Numbered from the stretch's first letter, positions 10,891 through 21,040 are shown. The stretch: 64,000 nt of DNA from Halomonas getboli (GCF_023094245.1 NZ_JALMEW010000002.1:62001-126000); one strand, 5' to 3'. Made by a program: numbers and translations. The notes: generated from the sequence alone by a model not told the origin.

Positions 10891-11286
10891 ATGAAGCGAC
10901 TCACCCGACTCCTCAGCCCGCTCCTGATCCTCGCCCTGGTCATCGGCAGCCTGCCTGCCGTTGCCGCCGTGCCGGCGGCCGATCAGGGACTGGTGGGCAC
11001 CACCACACTGCTCGACGCCCAGGCCAGCCAACAGGATCGCGACAAGATCCGCCGGGTCCTGGCCCGCGAGGACGTCCAGCAGCAGCTGCTGCTCCAAGGC
11101 GTCTCCCCGGCCGAAGTGCAGGACCGCGTTGCCGCGCTGTCCGACGCCGAGGCCCGCCAGATGGCCGACCGCCTCGACCAGATGCCCGCCGGCGCCGGCG
11201 TGGTCGGCGCCCTGTTCGCGGTCTTCATCATCCTGCTGGTGACCGACATCCTCGGCCTCACCGACGTCTATCCCTTCACCCGCTAA
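10891..11286 (+). CDS. PA2779-family small membrane protein
   Basis: 131 residues. It has a signal sequence or first transmembrane helix (residues 1-26, ending AVAAVPAA), a charged helical middle (QDRDKIRRVLAREDVQQQLLLQGV) and a C-terminal transmembrane helix (about 101-122, VVGALFAVFIILLVTDILGL). This layout matches the small proteins that precede PA2778-type peptidases, and the next gene is one. The ATG at 10891 follows an AAGGA site; upstream codons are not family-like. Function is unknown. The pairing suggests that it assists or is processed by the peptidase, which is inference. Confidence 0.75.
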   Translation: MKRLTRLLSPLLILALVIGSLPAVAAVPAADQGLVGTTTLLDAQASQQDRDKIRRVLAREDVQQQLLLQGVSPAEVQDRVAALSDAEARQMADRLDQMPAGAGVVGALFAVFIILLVTDILGLTDVYPFTR

Positions 11287-11301
11287 GCCGGGAGGTCACG
11301 C

Positions 11302-12273
11302 ATGACCGACCTGTTCCGGCCAACCGGACGCAAGAACGCCCGCGCTGCGGGCGTTCTTGCGCTGGTGATGAGCCTTGTGCTGCTGGCGGGCTGCGCCACG
11401 GCTCCGCAGATCGCGCCCGAGACCCGCCAGGCGCTGCCGTCCCTGACGCTGGTCGATGACGTGCCCTTCCACGGCCAGCGCGACTACCAGTGCGGGCCCG
11501 CAGCGCTGGCCATGGCCCTCGAGGCTGCCGGCCGCGACGCCACCGTGGACGAGCTGATTCCCCAGGTCTTCCTGCCCGGCCGCGACGGCAGCGTGCAGCC
11601 CGAGATGCTGGCCACGGTGCGCCGCCACGGGCTGATCCCCTTCCGCCTCGACAGCGACTTCGCGGCCCTGCTCGACGAGCTCGCGTCCGGGCATCCGGTG
11701 GTGGTGATGCAGAACCTGTCCCTGCCCGCCTGGCCCCAGTGGCACTATGCCGTCGCCATCGGCTATGACCTGCCGGCCGAGAAGCTGGTGCTGCACACCG
11801 GCATGACGCCGGAGCGGGAGATCGACTTCGCCCGCTTCGACGCCACCTGGGCCCGCAGCGACCGCTGGGCCTTCGTCGCCTTGCCGCCGGGCGAGCTGCC
11901 GGCGGACGCCGAGGCCGAGGCCGCCACCCGAGCCATCGCCGACTTCGAGACGGTACAGGGCAGCGAGACCGCCCTGCCCGCCTGGCAGGCCCTGGCCGAG
12001 CGTCACCCCGAGTCCGCCACCGTGCAGTTCGCCCTGGGCAATGCGCGGCACGCCACCGGCGATCCCGATGGCGCCCTCGAGGCGTTCCAGGCCGCCGTCA
12101 AGGCGGATCCGGCGCTGGCTCCGGCCTGGCTCAACCTGGGCATCGTCGCCGCCGATCGGGGTCGTCTCGACACCGCACGGGAGGCGCTGTCACGCGCCGC
12201 GACGCTGCCCGGCCCCTGGCAGTCGCGCGCCCGCGAGGAGCAACGGGCGCTGGAGATGGAGGACGACGCATGA
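11302..12273 (+). CDS. PA2778-like C39 peptidase-domain lipoprotein with TPR tail
   Basis: 323 residues. Lipobox LLAGC (C31) predicts a lipoprotein. A C39-like peptidase domain (about 50-195) shows DYQCGPAALAMALEA with nucleophile C64 and histidine H148 in WHYAVAIGYD; papain-fold bacteriocin-type peptidases use this pair. Residues about 225-310 are TPR-like (AWLNLGIVAADRGRLDTAREAL). The ATG at 11302 has GGAGG 8 bases upstream. An alternative ATG at 11368 would leave only MSLVLLAGC as signal. A perfect 15-bp inverted repeat lies in the first codons. The stop overlaps the next start (ATGA). The substrate is unknown. Confidence 0.85.
   Translation: MTDLFRPTGRKNARAAGVLALVMSLVLLAGCATAPQIAPETRQALPSLTLVDDVPFHGQRDYQCGPAALAMALEAAGRDATVDELIPQVFLPGRDGSVQPEMLATVRRHGLIPFRLDSDFAALLDELASGHPVVVMQNLSLPAWPQWHYAVAIGYDLPAEKLVLHTGMTPEREIDFARFDATWARSDRWAFVALPPGELPADAEAEAATRAIADFETVQGSETALPAWQALAERHPESATVQFALGNARHATGDPDGALEAFQAAVKADPALAPAWLNLGIVAADRGRLDTAREALSRAATLPGPWQSRAREEQRALEMEDDA
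11329..11361. repeat. Perfect 15-bp inverted repeat inside the start of the peptidase gene
   Basis: CGCAAGAACGCCCGC, loop GCT, GCGGGCGTTCTTGCG: 15 of 15 bases pair. It sits 27-59 bases after the start codon, in the signal-peptide-coding part. No T-run follows. In mRNA it would be a very stable hairpin next to the initiation region. Confidence 0.9.
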
Positions 12274-12707
12274 GCCGGGATATCGTCCTCAAGCGCGTCT
12301 ATCAGGCCCCCGAGCCCGACGACGGCGCCCGAGTGCTGGTCGACCGGCTGTGGCCCCGCGGCAAGCGCCGCGAGTCACTGCAGCTGGCCGACTGGTATCG
12401 CGATGCCTCGCCTTCGCCGACCCTTCGGCGCCAGTTCCACGAGGGAGAGATCAACCCCACCGTGTTCGCCGTGCGCTATCGCGGCGAGTTGCGGGATCAT
12501 CCCGAGGTACTGACGCCGCTGATGCGCCACGCCCGCACCGGGCGCCTGACCCTGCTGTCGGCGGTGCGCGACCTCGACGACTCCTACCTACCGATCCTGC
12601 GCGAGGCATTGCTGAGGGCCATCGAGGCCGAAGATGCCCTCGACCGCGAGCCCAGCTCGCCGCCTTGCTACGGACGCCAGGGGCTCGAGCCACCCGCCAA
12701 CGACTGA
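12270..12707 (+). CDS. DUF488 family protein (YeaO-like)
   Basis: 145 residues. Signature segments are LKRVYQAPEPDDGARVLVDRLWPRG near the start and a later RFHEGEIN-like patch (RRQFHEGEI), both typical of DUF488/YeaO proteins. The biochemical activity of the family is not established. Its start overlaps the stop of the peptidase gene (ATGA), so it is translated from the same message. A strong terminator follows at 12744, closing this three-gene unit. It looks cytoplasmic, with no signal peptide. Confidence 0.88.
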   Translation: MSRDIVLKRVYQAPEPDDGARVLVDRLWPRGKRRESLQLADWYRDASPSPTLRRQFHEGEINPTVFAVRYRGELRDHPEVLTPLMRHARTGRLTLLSAVRDLDDSYLPILREALLRAIEAEDALDREPSSPPCYGRQGLEPPAND

Positions 12708-12743
12708 CATCAACGACTGACGTCAACCACTAGCATGAACGAC

Positions 12744-12776
12744 CGACGGCGCCCCCAGGGGCGCCGTCGTTTCTTT
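12744..12776 (+). terminator. Rho-independent terminator after the DUF488 gene
   Basis: A 12-bp stem (CGACGGCGCCCC / GGGGCGCCGTCG, very short central loop) is followed by TTTCTTT on the plus strand. It separates this operon from convergent sthA. Confidence 0.85.
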
Positions 12777-12798
12777 CAGGCTCACCGTTCTCAACGGA

Positions 12799-14190
12799 TC
12801 AGAACAGCCGGTTCAGCCCGTTCTGCGCCGCCACTCGATAGGCCTCGGCCATGGTGGGATAGTTGAAGGTGGTGCTGACGAAGTACTCGAGGGTGTTGGC
12901 CCCGCCTTCCTGCTGCATGATCGCCTGGCCGATATGGACGATCTCCGAGGCCTGGTCGCCGAAGCAGTGGATGCCATAGATTTCCAGCGTGTCCTGGTCG
13001 AACAGGATCTTGAGCATGCCCACGGTGTCACCGGTGATCTGCGCCCGGGCGGTATCCTTGAAGAAGGCCTGCGCCACCTCGTAAGGCACCTTGGCCTCGG
13101 TCAGCTCGCGCTCATTGCGGCCGAAGGAGCTGATCTCCGGAATGGTGTAGATGCCGGTCGGCACCTCGCTGACGAAGCGGTACTCGCGATCGAGCAGCTC
13201 GTCGCAGGCGTTCAGTCCCTGGTCATAGGCGGCGCTGGCAAGGCTCGGCCAGCCGATCACGTCACCCGCCGCATAAATATGAGGAATCGCCGTGCGGTAG
13301 TGCTCATCGACCTGCAGCTGCCCGCGGCCATTGGCCTCCAGGCCGACGTTCTCCAGCCCCAGCTCGTCGGTGTTGCCGGTACGTCCGTTGGCCCACAGGA
13401 AGGCGTCGGCGCGCAGCCGCTTGCCGGACTTGAGGTACACCGTCACGCCGGACTCGTCGCCCTCGACCCGCTCGTATTCCTCGTTGTGGCGGATCAACAC
13501 CCCGTGCTTGCGCAGATGGTAGGACAGGGCGTCGCTGATCTCGTCGTCGAGGAAGGACAGCAGGCTATCGCGGCTGTTGATCAGGTCGACCTTGAGCCCC
13601 AGCCCCGAGAAGATCGAGGCGTATTCACAGCCGATCACCCCGGCCCCGAAGATGATCATGGTACGCGGCGTATGGTTGAGGCCAAGAATGGTGTCCGAGC
13701 AGTAGATGCGCGGATGCCGGAAGTCGATGTCGGCCGGCCGATAGGGGCGCGACCCGGTGGCGATGATGACCCGTTGGGCCACCAGCTCATCGACGCTCTC
13801 GCCGTCGCCGCGCACCACCAGGGTGTGGGCGTCCTTGAAGCGCGCCACGCCGCTGTAGAGGTCGATGCGGTTGCGCGCATAGAAGTTGGTGCGCATCGCC
13901 ACCTGCTGGTCGATGGTGACCCGGGAACGCTCCATCACCCTGGGGAACGAGAACCAGCGCGGCTCGCCGATGTCGCGGAACATACGATTGGTGTTGAAGG
14001 AGAGGATCTGCTTGACCTGGTGGCGCAGCGCCTTGGAGGGAATCGTGCCCCAGTGGGTGCAGTTGCCGCCCACCACGGGCTGCTTCTCCACCACCGCCAC
14101 GCGCTTGCCGTGCTTGGCGGCATTGATGGCGGCGCTCTCGCCGGCCGGCCCGGTGCCGATCACCACCACATCGTAGTTATGAACTGCCAT
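12799..14190 (-). CDS. sthA: Soluble pyridine nucleotide transhydrogenase
   Basis: 463 residues (E. coli SthA 466). It is an FAD flavoprotein that moves hydride between NADPH and NAD+, without energy coupling. The FAD Rossmann motif [12 protein letters not shown] is at about 11-22 and the NAD(P) motif [13 protein letters not shown] near 183. As in SthA, the usual disulfide is not present: only one cysteine is in [16 protein letters not shown], unlike lipoamide dehydrogenase. Its location downstream of the NQR operon is also found in Pseudomonas, and ties NADPH balance to the NADH-oxidising pump. It is a single gene, convergent with the DUF488 unit. Confidence 0.97.
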   Translation of the reverse strand: MAVHNYDVVVIGTGPAGESAAINAAKHGKRVAVVEKQPVVGGNCTHWGTIPSKALRHQVKQILSFNTNRMFRDIGEPRWFSFPRVMERSRVTIDQQVAMRTNFYARNRIDLYSGVARFKDAHTLVVRGDGESVDELVAQRVIIATGSRPYRPADIDFRHPRIYCSDTILGLNHTPRTMIIFGAGVIGCEYASIFSGLGLKVDLINSRDSLLSFLDDEISDALSYHLRKHGVLIRHNEEYERVEGDESGVTVYLKSGKRLRADAFLWANGRTGNTDELGLENVGLEANGRGQLQVDEHYRTAIPHIYAAGDVIGWPSLASAAYDQGLNACDELLDREYRFVSEVPTGIYTIPEISSFGRNERELTEAKVPYEVAQAFFKDTARAQITGDTVGMLKILFDQDTLEIYGIHCFGDQASEIVHIGQAIMQQEGGANTLEYFVSTTFNYPTMAEAYRVAAQNGLNRLF

Positions 14191-14334
14191 GACTCCCCTG
14201 CTTGTCTGGTTGCTTGAAGGCGACCAAGCCGAGGAGGTGCTACGTTCTGACGGCGCCGATCATTCCGGCACCAGCCCGTTGCCACGCGTCCCTGGCGGCT
14301 CAGCGCCGGAATTCGAAGATCGTGTCGACCGGGA

Positions 14335-14592
14335 TCAGCGGCGTGTCGCGTCGTAGCCGAGATCCGCGCCGCGATTCTCGTCGCTGCGGCGGCGAGCGCC
14401 GCCCTGACGCTTGCGGCTCTCCTCTTCGCACACCTCATCCTTGCCGCCGCAGACCTCGCAGCCTTCCTTGAGGCCGAGCTTGTTGAGGCCGCCGCAGCTG
14501 CCGGCGATGGGCTTGTTGGCGAAGATCACGCCGATGGCCATGGCGGCCATGACCAGCAGCATGAAGGCCAGTACCACGAGAAAGGTGCTCAT
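14335..14592 (-). CDS. nqrM: Na+-NQR maturation protein NqrM
   Basis: 85 residues. A transmembrane helix (about 3-24) is followed by a cysteine-rich segment with C33 (GSCGGLNKLG), C45, C48 and C55 (CEVCGGKDEVC) and a charged tail. This is the NqrM (DUF539) pattern, a protein required to deliver iron to the membrane iron site formed by NqrD and NqrE. It is the last gene of the nqr unit, 193 bases after nqrF, behind two hairpins. The ATG at 14592 (MSTFLVVLAF) was chosen because it places the helix at the N terminus. apbE, often found between nqrF and nqrM, is absent here. Confidence 0.92.
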   Translation of the reverse strand: MSTFLVVLAFMLLVMAAMAIGVIFANKPIAGSCGGLNKLGLKEGCEVCGGKDEVCEEESRKRQGGARRRSDENRGADLGYDATRR

Positions 14593-14697
14593 AGAGTGCT
14601 CCATCGAGTTCGCTGAGAGTGTGGCCGGACGGTGTCGGTCTTGAGACAACGCCAGGTGCCGTCTTGATCCCCTGGTGCCCAACGGGTGCCGTCGCCT

Positions 14698-14725
14698 GAT
14701 ATGCCGCCCGGTCGAGCGGCATATC
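14698..14725. terminator. Hairpin between nqrF and nqrM (10-bp stem)
   Basis: GATATGCCGC / GCGGCATATC with an 8-base loop, a perfect 10-bp stem. No T-run follows on either strand. Together with the hairpin at 14742 it may stabilise or attenuate the nqr message between nqrF and nqrM. Confidence 0.5.
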
Positions 14726-14741
14726 GGGCGGCGGAACCAAT

Positions 14742-14767
14742 CAGGGCTGGCCCGTGGGCCAGCCCTG
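14742..14767. terminator. Hairpin just after nqrF (12-bp stem)
   Basis: CAGGGCTGGCCC / GGGCCAGCCCTG, a perfect 12-bp stem 19 bases after the nqrF stop. It lacks a U-tract, so it is more likely an mRNA 3'-end stabiliser or attenuator than a strong terminator. Confidence 0.55.
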
Positions 14768-14785
14768 AAGGTCGCCGGAGGGCGA

Positions 14786-16018
14786 TCAGCCGCCGAAGTC
14801 GTCGAGCATGATGTTCTCGGGTTCGACCCCGAGATCCAGCAGCATCTTGATCACGGAGGCGTTCATCATAGGCGGTCCGCACATGTAGAACTCGCAGTCC
14901 TCGGGCGCCGGATGGTCCTTGAGGTAGTTCTCGTAGAGGACGTTGTGGATGAAGCCGGTCGCGCCTTCCCAGTTGTCCTCGGGCTGCGGATCGGACAGCG
15001 CCAGATGCCACTCGAAGTTGTCGTGCTCTTCGGCCAGCTGGTCGTACTCTTCGTTGTAGAAGGTCTCGCGCCAGGAGCGCGCGCCGTACCAGAAGCTGAT
15101 CTTGCGCTTGGTATCCAGGCGCTTGAGCTGGTCGAAGATGTGGCTACGCATCGGTGCCATGCCGGCACCGCCCCCCACGAACACCATCTCGGCATCGGTG
15201 TCCTTGGCGAAGAACTCGCCGAAGGGCCCCATCACCGTGACCTTGTCACCCGGCTTCAGGCTGAAGACGTAGGTGGACATCAGGCCCGGCGGGTGGTCGG
15301 TGTTGGGCGGCGGCGTGGCGATACGGATGTTGAACTTGAGGATGCCCTTCTCTTCCGGGTAGTTCGCCATGGAATAGGCCCGGATGATTTCCTCGTTGTT
15401 CTTGTGGGAGACGTTGAACAGCCCGAACTTCTCCCAGTCGCCGCGGTACTCCTCTTCGATGTCGAAGTCGGAGAACTTGATGTCATAGGGCGGCGCCACC
15501 AGCTGCACATAGCCGCCGGCGCGGAAGGCCACTTCCTCGCCCTCGGGCAGACGCAGGTTGAGCTCCTTGATGAAGGTGGCGACGTTGGGGTTCTCGATGA
15601 CCTCGCATTCCCACTTCTTGACGCCGAAGACCTCCTCGGGGACCTCGATCTTCATGTCCTGCTTCACCGGCACCTGGCAGGACAGCCGCCAGCCGTCCTT
15701 CTTCTCGCGCAGGGTGAAGTGGGACTCCTCGGTCGGCAGGATCGAACCGCCGCCCTCTGCCACGCGGCACCGGCACTGGGCGCAGGAGCCGCCACCGCCG
15801 CAGGCGGAGGACAGGAAGATGCCGTTGGCGGCCAGGGTGTTCAGCAGCTTGCCGCCGGCCTGGGTGGTCAGGGTGTGATCGGGATCTTCGTTGATCTCGA
15901 TGGTCACGTCCCCGGTGCTGACGAGCTTGCTGCGGGCGGCCAGGATCACCGCCGTCAGACCGATGATGATCACGGTGAACATGACCACACCGAGCAAGAT
16001 GACTGTTGTATCAACCAT
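14786..16018 (-). CDS. nqrF: Na+-NQR subunit F (NADH dehydrogenase entry subunit)
   Basis: 410 residues (Vibrio about 407). NqrF takes electrons from NADH through FAD to a [2Fe-2S] cluster. One N-terminal helix (about 5-27) anchors it. The cluster ligands are C73, C79, C82 and C114 ([12 protein letters not shown] and LSCQV). The FAD-binding RAYSMANYP, the NADH-binding [12 protein letters not shown] and the C-terminal CGPPMMN are all present, and it ends DDFGG as usual. nqrE lies 67 bases upstream. Confidence 0.98.
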   Translation of the reverse strand: MVDTTVILLGVVMFTVIIIGLTAVILAARSKLVSTGDVTIEINEDPDHTLTTQAGGKLLNTLAANGIFLSSACGGGGSCAQCRCRVAEGGGSILPTEESHFTLREKKDGWRLSCQVPVKQDMKIEVPEEVFGVKKWECEVIENPNVATFIKELNLRLPEGEEVAFRAGGYVQLVAPPYDIKFSDFDIEEEYRGDWEKFGLFNVSHKNNEEIIRAYSMANYPEEKGILKFNIRIATPPPNTDHPPGLMSTYVFSLKPGDKVTVMGPFGEFFAKDTDAEMVFVGGGAGMAPMRSHIFDQLKRLDTKRKISFWYGARSWRETFYNEEYDQLAEEHDNFEWHLALSDPQPEDNWEGATGFIHNVLYENYLKDHPAPEDCEFYMCGPPMMNASVIKMLLDLGVEPENIMLDDFGG

Positions 16019-16085
16019 GTCGGTTTCCTATTGCTAGCATTGACTGGTCACACCGGCGGCGCGCGACGCGCCGCCGGTAGCCGCC

Positions 16086-16703
16086 TCAGAGCTGGATGCC
16101 GGAGAAGGACATGAAGCCCAGCGACATCAGGCCCACCGTGATGAAGGTGATGCCCAGGCCCTGCAGAGAGGCCGGCACGTCACTGTACTTGAGCTTCTCG
16201 CGGATACCGGCCAGTGCGGTGATGGCCAGCGCCCAGCCGACCCCGGCGCCGAGGCCGTAGACCACGGACTCGCCGAAGTTGTAGTTACGCTCGGACATGA
16301 ACAGGGTCGCACCGAGGATCGCGCAGTTCACGGTGATCAGCGGCAGGAACACGCCGAGCGCGTTGTAGAGCGCCGGCACGTACTTGTCGAGGAACATCTC
16401 CATGATCTGCACGATGGCCGCGATCACGCCGATGTAGCTCAGGTAGCCGAGGAACGACAGGTCGATGTTCTCGGCGCCGGGCAGACCGGTCCAGGTCAGG
16501 GCGCCCTCATCCAGCAGATAGGTCAGCAGCAGGTTGTTGACCGGCACGGTGATGACCAGCACCGCGATGACCGCGATGCCCAGACCGATGGCCGAGGAGA
16601 CCTTCTTGGACACGGCCAGGAAGGTACACATGCCCAGGAAGAACGCCAGGGCCATGTTCTCGACGAAGACCGAGGCGACGAACAGGCTCAGATAGTGTTG
16701 CAT
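16086..16703 (-). CDS. nqrE: Na+-NQR subunit E
   Basis: 205 residues, six transmembrane helices. It keeps the two cysteines that hold the intramembrane iron site together with NqrD: C26 (FLGMCTFLA) and C127 (TVNCAILGA, equivalent to Vibrio C120 after a 7-residue insertion near residues 66-80). The 1-base gap from nqrD implies coupled translation. Confidence 0.97.
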   Translation of the reverse strand: MQHYLSLFVASVFVENMALAFFLGMCTFLAVSKKVSSAIGLGIAVIAVLVITVPVNNLLLTYLLDEGALTWTGLPGAENIDLSFLGYLSYIGVIAAIVQIMEMFLDKYVPALYNALGVFLPLITVNCAILGATLFMSERNYNFGESVVYGLGAGVGWALAITALAGIREKLKYSDVPASLQGLGITFITVGLMSLGFMSFSGIQL

Positions 16704-16704
16704 C

Positions 16705-17376
16705 TTACACGGCCTCCTTCGGCTGGGTGTTTTCCTTCATCTTGAATTCGGTCTCTTCGACCTGCTCCGGGTTGATGGCGCGCATCGCCCAGATCAACAG
16801 GCCGATGATGAAGAACGCGGACGGCGGCAGCAGCAGCAGGCCGTTGGGCACGTACCAGCCACCGTTCTGCACGGTCTGCAGCACGGTGAAGCCGAACACG
16901 CTGCCGGAGCCGAGCAGCTCGCGGAAGAAGCTGACGGTCATCAGGATGAAGCCATAGCCCATGCCGTTGCCGATGCCGTCCAGGAAGGACAGGCCCGGGC
17001 TGTTGGTCATGGCGAAGCCTTCGGCGCGGCCCATCACGATGCAGTTGGTGATGATCAGGCCGACGAAGACCGACAGCTGCTTGGACATGTCATAGGCGTA
17101 GGCCTTGAGCAGCTGGTCCACCACGATCACCAGCGACGCGATGATGGTCATCTGCACGATGATCCGGATCGACGACGGGATGTGGTGGCGAATCAGCGAC
17201 ACGAAGAAGCTGGAGAGGGCCGTGACGAACATCACCGCCAGCGTCATTACCAGCGACACGCTCATGCTGCTGGTCACCGCCAGCGCGGAGCAGATCCCCA
17301 GGATCTGCAGCGCGATGGGGTTGTTCTTGAAGATCGGCGTTACCAGGACGCCCTTGGGAGTCGGTGCAGACATCAT
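16705..17376 (-). CDS. nqrD: Na+-NQR subunit D
   Basis: 223 residues, six transmembrane helices. C29 ([10 protein letters not shown]) and C112 ([15 protein letters not shown]) are the iron-site ligands paired with NqrE; their positions equal those in Vibrio cholerae. Its start overlaps the nqrC stop. Two adjacent ATG codons start the frame (MMSAPTPKG); the first gives the family numbering. Confidence 0.97.
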   Translation of the reverse strand: MMSAPTPKGVLVTPIFKNNPIALQILGICSALAVTSSMSVSLVMTLAVMFVTALSSFFVSLIRHHIPSSIRIIVQMTIIASLVIVVDQLLKAYAYDMSKQLSVFVGLIITNCIVMGRAEGFAMTNSPGLSFLDGIGNGMGYGFILMTVSFFRELLGSGSVFGFTVLQTVQNGGWYVPNGLLLLPPSAFFIIGLLIWAMRAINPEQVEETEFKMKENTQPKEAV

Positions 17377-18185
17377 CAGGCTCCTTCAGTGTCGGTGGAC
17401 GCTTCCTGCACGGCGTCGCTGGTGACGCCGTTGCGGAACCGGGCGAGATACTCGCCGAAGCCCTCGGGGCTCAGCCAGAACTGCAGGAGGTTGGTCACCC
17501 CCTTGCTGGTCAGGGAAGCACCGGACAGGGCATCGACTTCGGTCGCGTCGCTGGCGCCGCCCTTCACGAGGGCGATGGCCGGCTCGACGCTGTCCTTGCT
17601 GGCGAAGATCTCCTTGCCGTCCCACTTGGCCTTCCAGCGCGGGTTGTCGACCTCGCCGCCGAGACCCGGGGTTTCGGAGTGAGAATAGAAGGTGATGCCC
17701 TGAATGGTGTTGCCGTCGCCTTTCACCGCCAGGTAACCGCGCATCAGCCCCCACAGCCCCTGGCCGCGAATCGGCAGGATGACCTGCTCGGGATTGTCCG
17801 GGTTACCCACCAGGTAGACGGTGCTGTAGTCCTCCTGGCGCGACAGGCCGGCGATGTCCTTTTCCCCGGAGAGGGTGCGGGACTGCGCCGGATCCTTGGC
17901 GGCCTGGAAACCACTGTAGGACGCCGGATCGAACTGGTCGGTGTACTCACCGGTACGCAGGTCGACGACCCGCGGCGTGACCTGTTCGAAGGCCTTCTCC
18001 ACGTCGATGCCGGGCTCGTAGAGCCCCGCCACGTCGAGAATGTTCGACTTGCGGTCGAGCTCCTGGTTGAGCTCCTGCTTGGCGCGCAGACCCACCGCGG
18101 CGGTGGAGACGATCACCGAACACACGATGCAAAGTGCGAACGCCACCGTCAGGATCTTCTTGATGGAGTTGTTGCTCTGTGCCAT
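17376..18185 (-). CDS. nqrC: Na+-NQR subunit C (covalent FMN)
   Basis: 269 residues. One N-terminal helix (about 10-33) is followed by a periplasmic FMN-binding domain. The flavinylation motif [10 protein letters not shown] places the FMN-linked threonine at T226 (Vibrio T225). It needs the ApbE flavin transferase, which is not encoded in this window. The stop overlaps nqrD and the start overlaps nqrB. Confidence 0.97.
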   Translation of the reverse strand: MAQSNNSIKKILTVAFALCIVCSVIVSTAAVGLRAKQELNQELDRKSNILDVAGLYEPGIDVEKAFEQVTPRVVDLRTGEYTDQFDPASYSGFQAAKDPAQSRTLSGEKDIAGLSRQEDYSTVYLVGNPDNPEQVILPIRGQGLWGLMRGYLAVKGDGNTIQGITFYSHSETPGLGGEVDNPRWKAKWDGKEIFASKDSVEPAIALVKGGASDATEVDALSGASLTSKGVTNLLQFWLSPEGFGEYLARFRNGVTSDAVQEASTDTEGA

Positions 18186-19411
18186 CAGGCGGTCTCCTCG
18201 GCCGGCACACCGGTGCGCTGCTGACGGCGCTTGATGTTGGCCTGAACAAAGAAGTGGTCGATCAGCGGGGCGAACAGGTTAGCGAACAGGATCGCCAGCA
18301 TGATGCCCTCCGGGAAGGCCGGGTTGACGACGCGGATCAGCACGGTCATCACGCCGATCAGGGCGCCGAAGATGAAGCGGCCCGGATTGGTCATGGAGGC
18401 GGATACCGGATCGGTGGCCATGAACACCATGCCGAAGGCGAAGCCGCCGACGACCAGGTGCCAGTACCACGGCATGGCGAACATGGCGTTGCTGTCGGAG
18501 CCGATCAGGTTGAACAGCAGGCTGGTCGCCACCATGCCCAGGAACACGCCCAGCATGATCCGCCAGGAGGCGATCTTGGTCCACAGCAGCACCACCGCGC
18601 CGATCAGGATCGCCAGCGTCGAGGTCTCGCCCACCGAGCCCGGGATGAAGCCGAGGAAGGCGTCCCACCAGCTGAACTGGTCGGTCAGCGCGCTCATGCC
18701 GTTCTGGAAGGCGGTAGACAGCGCGGTAGCGCCGGTGTAGCCGTCGGCCGGCACCCACACGGAGTCGCCGGAGATCTGCGCCGGATAGGCGAAGTACAGG
18801 AAGGCACGACCGGTCAGCGCCGGGTTGAGGAAGTTCTTGCCAGTGCCGCCGAAGATCTCCTTGCCGATCACCACGCCGAAGGTGATGCCCAGCGCCACCT
18901 GCCACAGCGGGATGGTGGCCGGCAGGATCAACGCGTACAGCACGGAGGTGACGAAGAAGCCCTCGTTGACCTCATGGCCGCGCTTGATGGCGAACAGCAC
19001 TTCCCAGAAGCCGCCGACCACGAAGGTCACCAGGTAGATCGGCAGGAAGTAGGTCGCGCCGAGCACGAAGTTGCCCCACAGGCTACCCGGATCGTGGCCG
19101 CCCGCCAGGGTCATGACGATGGCCTCGCGCCAGCCGCCGGCGGCGCCGAAGCCGTCGGCGATGGCCACGTTGGCCTGCCAGCCGGCGTTCCACATGCCGA
19201 AGAACATGGCCGGGAAGGTGCAGAACCACACCGTGATCATGATGCGCTTCAGGTCGATGCCATCACGCACGTGGGCCGTGGTCTTGGCGACGCTGGGCGG
19301 CGTATAGAAGATGGTGTCCACCGCCTCGAAGAGCGGATAGAACTTCTCGTACTTGCCGCCCTTGTGGAAGTGCGGCTCGAGATTCTCGAGTGTCTGTCGG
19401 ATACCCATCAT
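18185..19411 (-). CDS. nqrB: Na+-NQR subunit B (covalent FMN, quinone and Na+ path)
   Basis: 408 residues, about ten transmembrane helices. The motif DGYTGAT puts the covalent FMN on T229 (Vibrio T236). NqrB also holds riboflavin and a large part of the Na+ channel. [16 protein letters not shown] is a highly conserved loop of the family. The start overlaps the nqrA stop. Confidence 0.98.
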   Translation of the reverse strand: MMGIRQTLENLEPHFHKGGKYEKFYPLFEAVDTIFYTPPSVAKTTAHVRDGIDLKRIMITVWFCTFPAMFFGMWNAGWQANVAIADGFGAAGGWREAIVMTLAGGHDPGSLWGNFVLGATYFLPIYLVTFVVGGFWEVLFAIKRGHEVNEGFFVTSVLYALILPATIPLWQVALGITFGVVIGKEIFGGTGKNFLNPALTGRAFLYFAYPAQISGDSVWVPADGYTGATALSTAFQNGMSALTDQFSWWDAFLGFIPGSVGETSTLAILIGAVVLLWTKIASWRIMLGVFLGMVATSLLFNLIGSDSNAMFAMPWYWHLVVGGFAFGMVFMATDPVSASMTNPGRFIFGALIGVMTVLIRVVNPAFPEGIMLAILFANLFAPLIDHFFVQANIKRRQQRTGVPAEETA

Positions 19412-20760
19412 CAGGCCTCTTTCTCGATCATGGTGAGGTTATCGCGCAGGATGGGACCATACTCGTACTTGCCGGGGCACACGTAGGTGCACAGCGCCAG
19501 GTCCTCCTCATCCAGCTCCAGGCAACCGAGCTGCATCGCGGTCTCGATGTCGCCGACGATCAGCGAGCGCAGCAGCTGGGTGGGCAGGATGTCCAGCGGC
19601 ATCACTTCCTCGTAGGCCCCCACCGGCACCATGGCACGCTCGGAACCGTTGGTCGACGTGGTCGGCGCGTAGTTCTTGAGGCCCTTGATACGCGACAGGT
19701 AGATGCCGAGCACGGAGTGGCGGTTCGCCCCCGGCGACAGCCAGCCCATGAAGCTGCGCTTGTTGCCTTCCTCGAGCAGGCTGAGCTGGGTGTTGAAGCG
19801 ACCCACGTAGCGCAGGCTGCCCTCGGCAGTGAAGCCGGAGAACACCGAGCCGGAGATCACGCGCGTGTCGTCGGGCTCGCGCACCTCGCCGGCCAGCAGC
19901 TCTTCGGTGCTGGCCCCCAGGCGGGTGCGCAGCAGCCGCGGCTTCTCGGCGCGCGGACCACCCACGGCCACCACGCGGCTGACGTCGAGCTTGCCTTCGG
20001 TGAACAGCTTGCCGATGGCGATGACGTCCTGGTAGCCGACGTGCCAGACGCTCTTCTGCAGACCCACGGGCGAGAGATGATGAATGTGCGTGCCCACGAG
20101 GCCGGCCGGATGCGGGCCGCCGAAGGTCTCGGTCTGCACGCCCTGAACGTCGCCACCGGGCAGGTCGGCGCCCGGGGCGCCGCACAGGAACACCTTGCCT
20201 TCGGTCAGGCGCGTCAGCACCTTGAGGCCATCCTCGAAGGCCTGTGCCTCGGACTGGAGGACCACGGCGGGGTCGGCGGCGAGCGGATGGGTATCGACGG
20301 CGGTGACGAAGATATCGCTCGGCACGCTGTCGAGGGCGGGGGTGCGGGAGAAGGGACGGGTGCGCAGCGCGGTCCAGAGACCGGATTCAACCAGCTGGTC
20401 GACGACGCCTTGACGCTCCAGGGAGCCCAGCGTGTCGCGACCATGAGTGGCGAATTCCACCGCTTCCTCGGTGTCGTCGACCTTGATCACCACCGACAGC
20501 AGCCTGCGCTTCTCGCCGCGGTGGATGGCAACCACTTCACCGGCCGCCGGCGCCGTGAAGCGAACGCCGTCGATCTTCTTGTCGGTGAAGAGCAATTGGC
20601 CCAGTTTGACCTTGTCCCCCTCGCGCACCTCCATGGTCGGCTTCATGCCGATATAGTCGGTGCCGAGAACCGCCACGTGGCGCACCGGACGCGCGTCTTC
20701 GACACGCTGTTCCGGGGCTCCCGTGATGGGGAGATCCAGGCCTTTCTTGACTTCGATCAT
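19411..20760 (-). CDS. nqrA: Na+-NQR subunit A
   Basis: 449 residues, a soluble cytoplasmic-side subunit that contributes to quinone binding. It begins [16 protein letters not shown], a family hallmark, followed by [21 protein letters not shown] (RnfC/NqrA barrel-sandwich-like domain). First gene of the six-gene operon; the promoter at 20891-20919 leaves a leader of about 120 bases. The ribosome site (GGCGAGA) is moderate. Operon order A-B-C-D-E-F with nqrM after is standard. Confidence 0.98.
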   Translation of the reverse strand: MIEVKKGLDLPITGAPEQRVEDARPVRHVAVLGTDYIGMKPTMEVREGDKVKLGQLLFTDKKIDGVRFTAPAAGEVVAIHRGEKRRLLSVVIKVDDTEEAVEFATHGRDTLGSLERQGVVDQLVESGLWTALRTRPFSRTPALDSVPSDIFVTAVDTHPLAADPAVVLQSEAQAFEDGLKVLTRLTEGKVFLCGAPGADLPGGDVQGVQTETFGGPHPAGLVGTHIHHLSPVGLQKSVWHVGYQDVIAIGKLFTEGKLDVSRVVAVGGPRAEKPRLLRTRLGASTEELLAGEVREPDDTRVISGSVFSGFTAEGSLRYVGRFNTQLSLLEEGNKRSFMGWLSPGANRHSVLGIYLSRIKGLKNYAPTTSTNGSERAMVPVGAYEEVMPLDILPTQLLRSLIVGDIETAMQLGCLELDEEDLALCTYVCPGKYEYGPILRDNLTMIEKEA

Positions 20761-20890
20761 AGTCTCGCCCAGTTGATGGATCTGATATACGAAGGAAAGG
20801 GGTGTGATTGGATCGGATTCTTGTGTCTTGTTCAGAATGTAACCAGTCGGGCCCGAGGCGAGCTCGAACCACCCCGAAAAAATCCCTCGT

Positions 20891-20919
20891 ATTATAAAGA
20901 GAAGGCGCTGGAATGACTA
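20891..20919 (-). promoter_or_regulatory. Sigma-70-type promoter of the nqr operon
   Basis: On the minus strand TAGTCA (20914-20919, 4 of 6 to consensus) is followed after exactly 17 bases by a perfect TATAAT (20891-20896). This is about 130 bases before the nqrA start and points towards it. The surrounding sequence is locally AT-rich. Confidence 0.7.
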
Positions 20920-21008
20920 CCTGCCGAAAGGTCGCACAAAGCCATCGTCGGCAAGTGACGAAGTGTCGCAGAAGGGTGAGAAAGGCGTTGACGGAGAGGA
21001 AGTTGGCG

Positions 21009-21032
21009 TAAAGCCCCGGCCGTAGCCGGGGC
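21009..21032 (-). terminator. Terminator of the gap gene
   Basis: GCCCCGGC / GCCGGGGC, an 8-bp GC stem with a TACG tetraloop on the minus strand, followed by TTTA. It lies just after the gap stop and before the nqr promoter, so nqr is separately transcribed. Confidence 0.75.
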
Positions 21033-21040
21033 GCAGGCAC

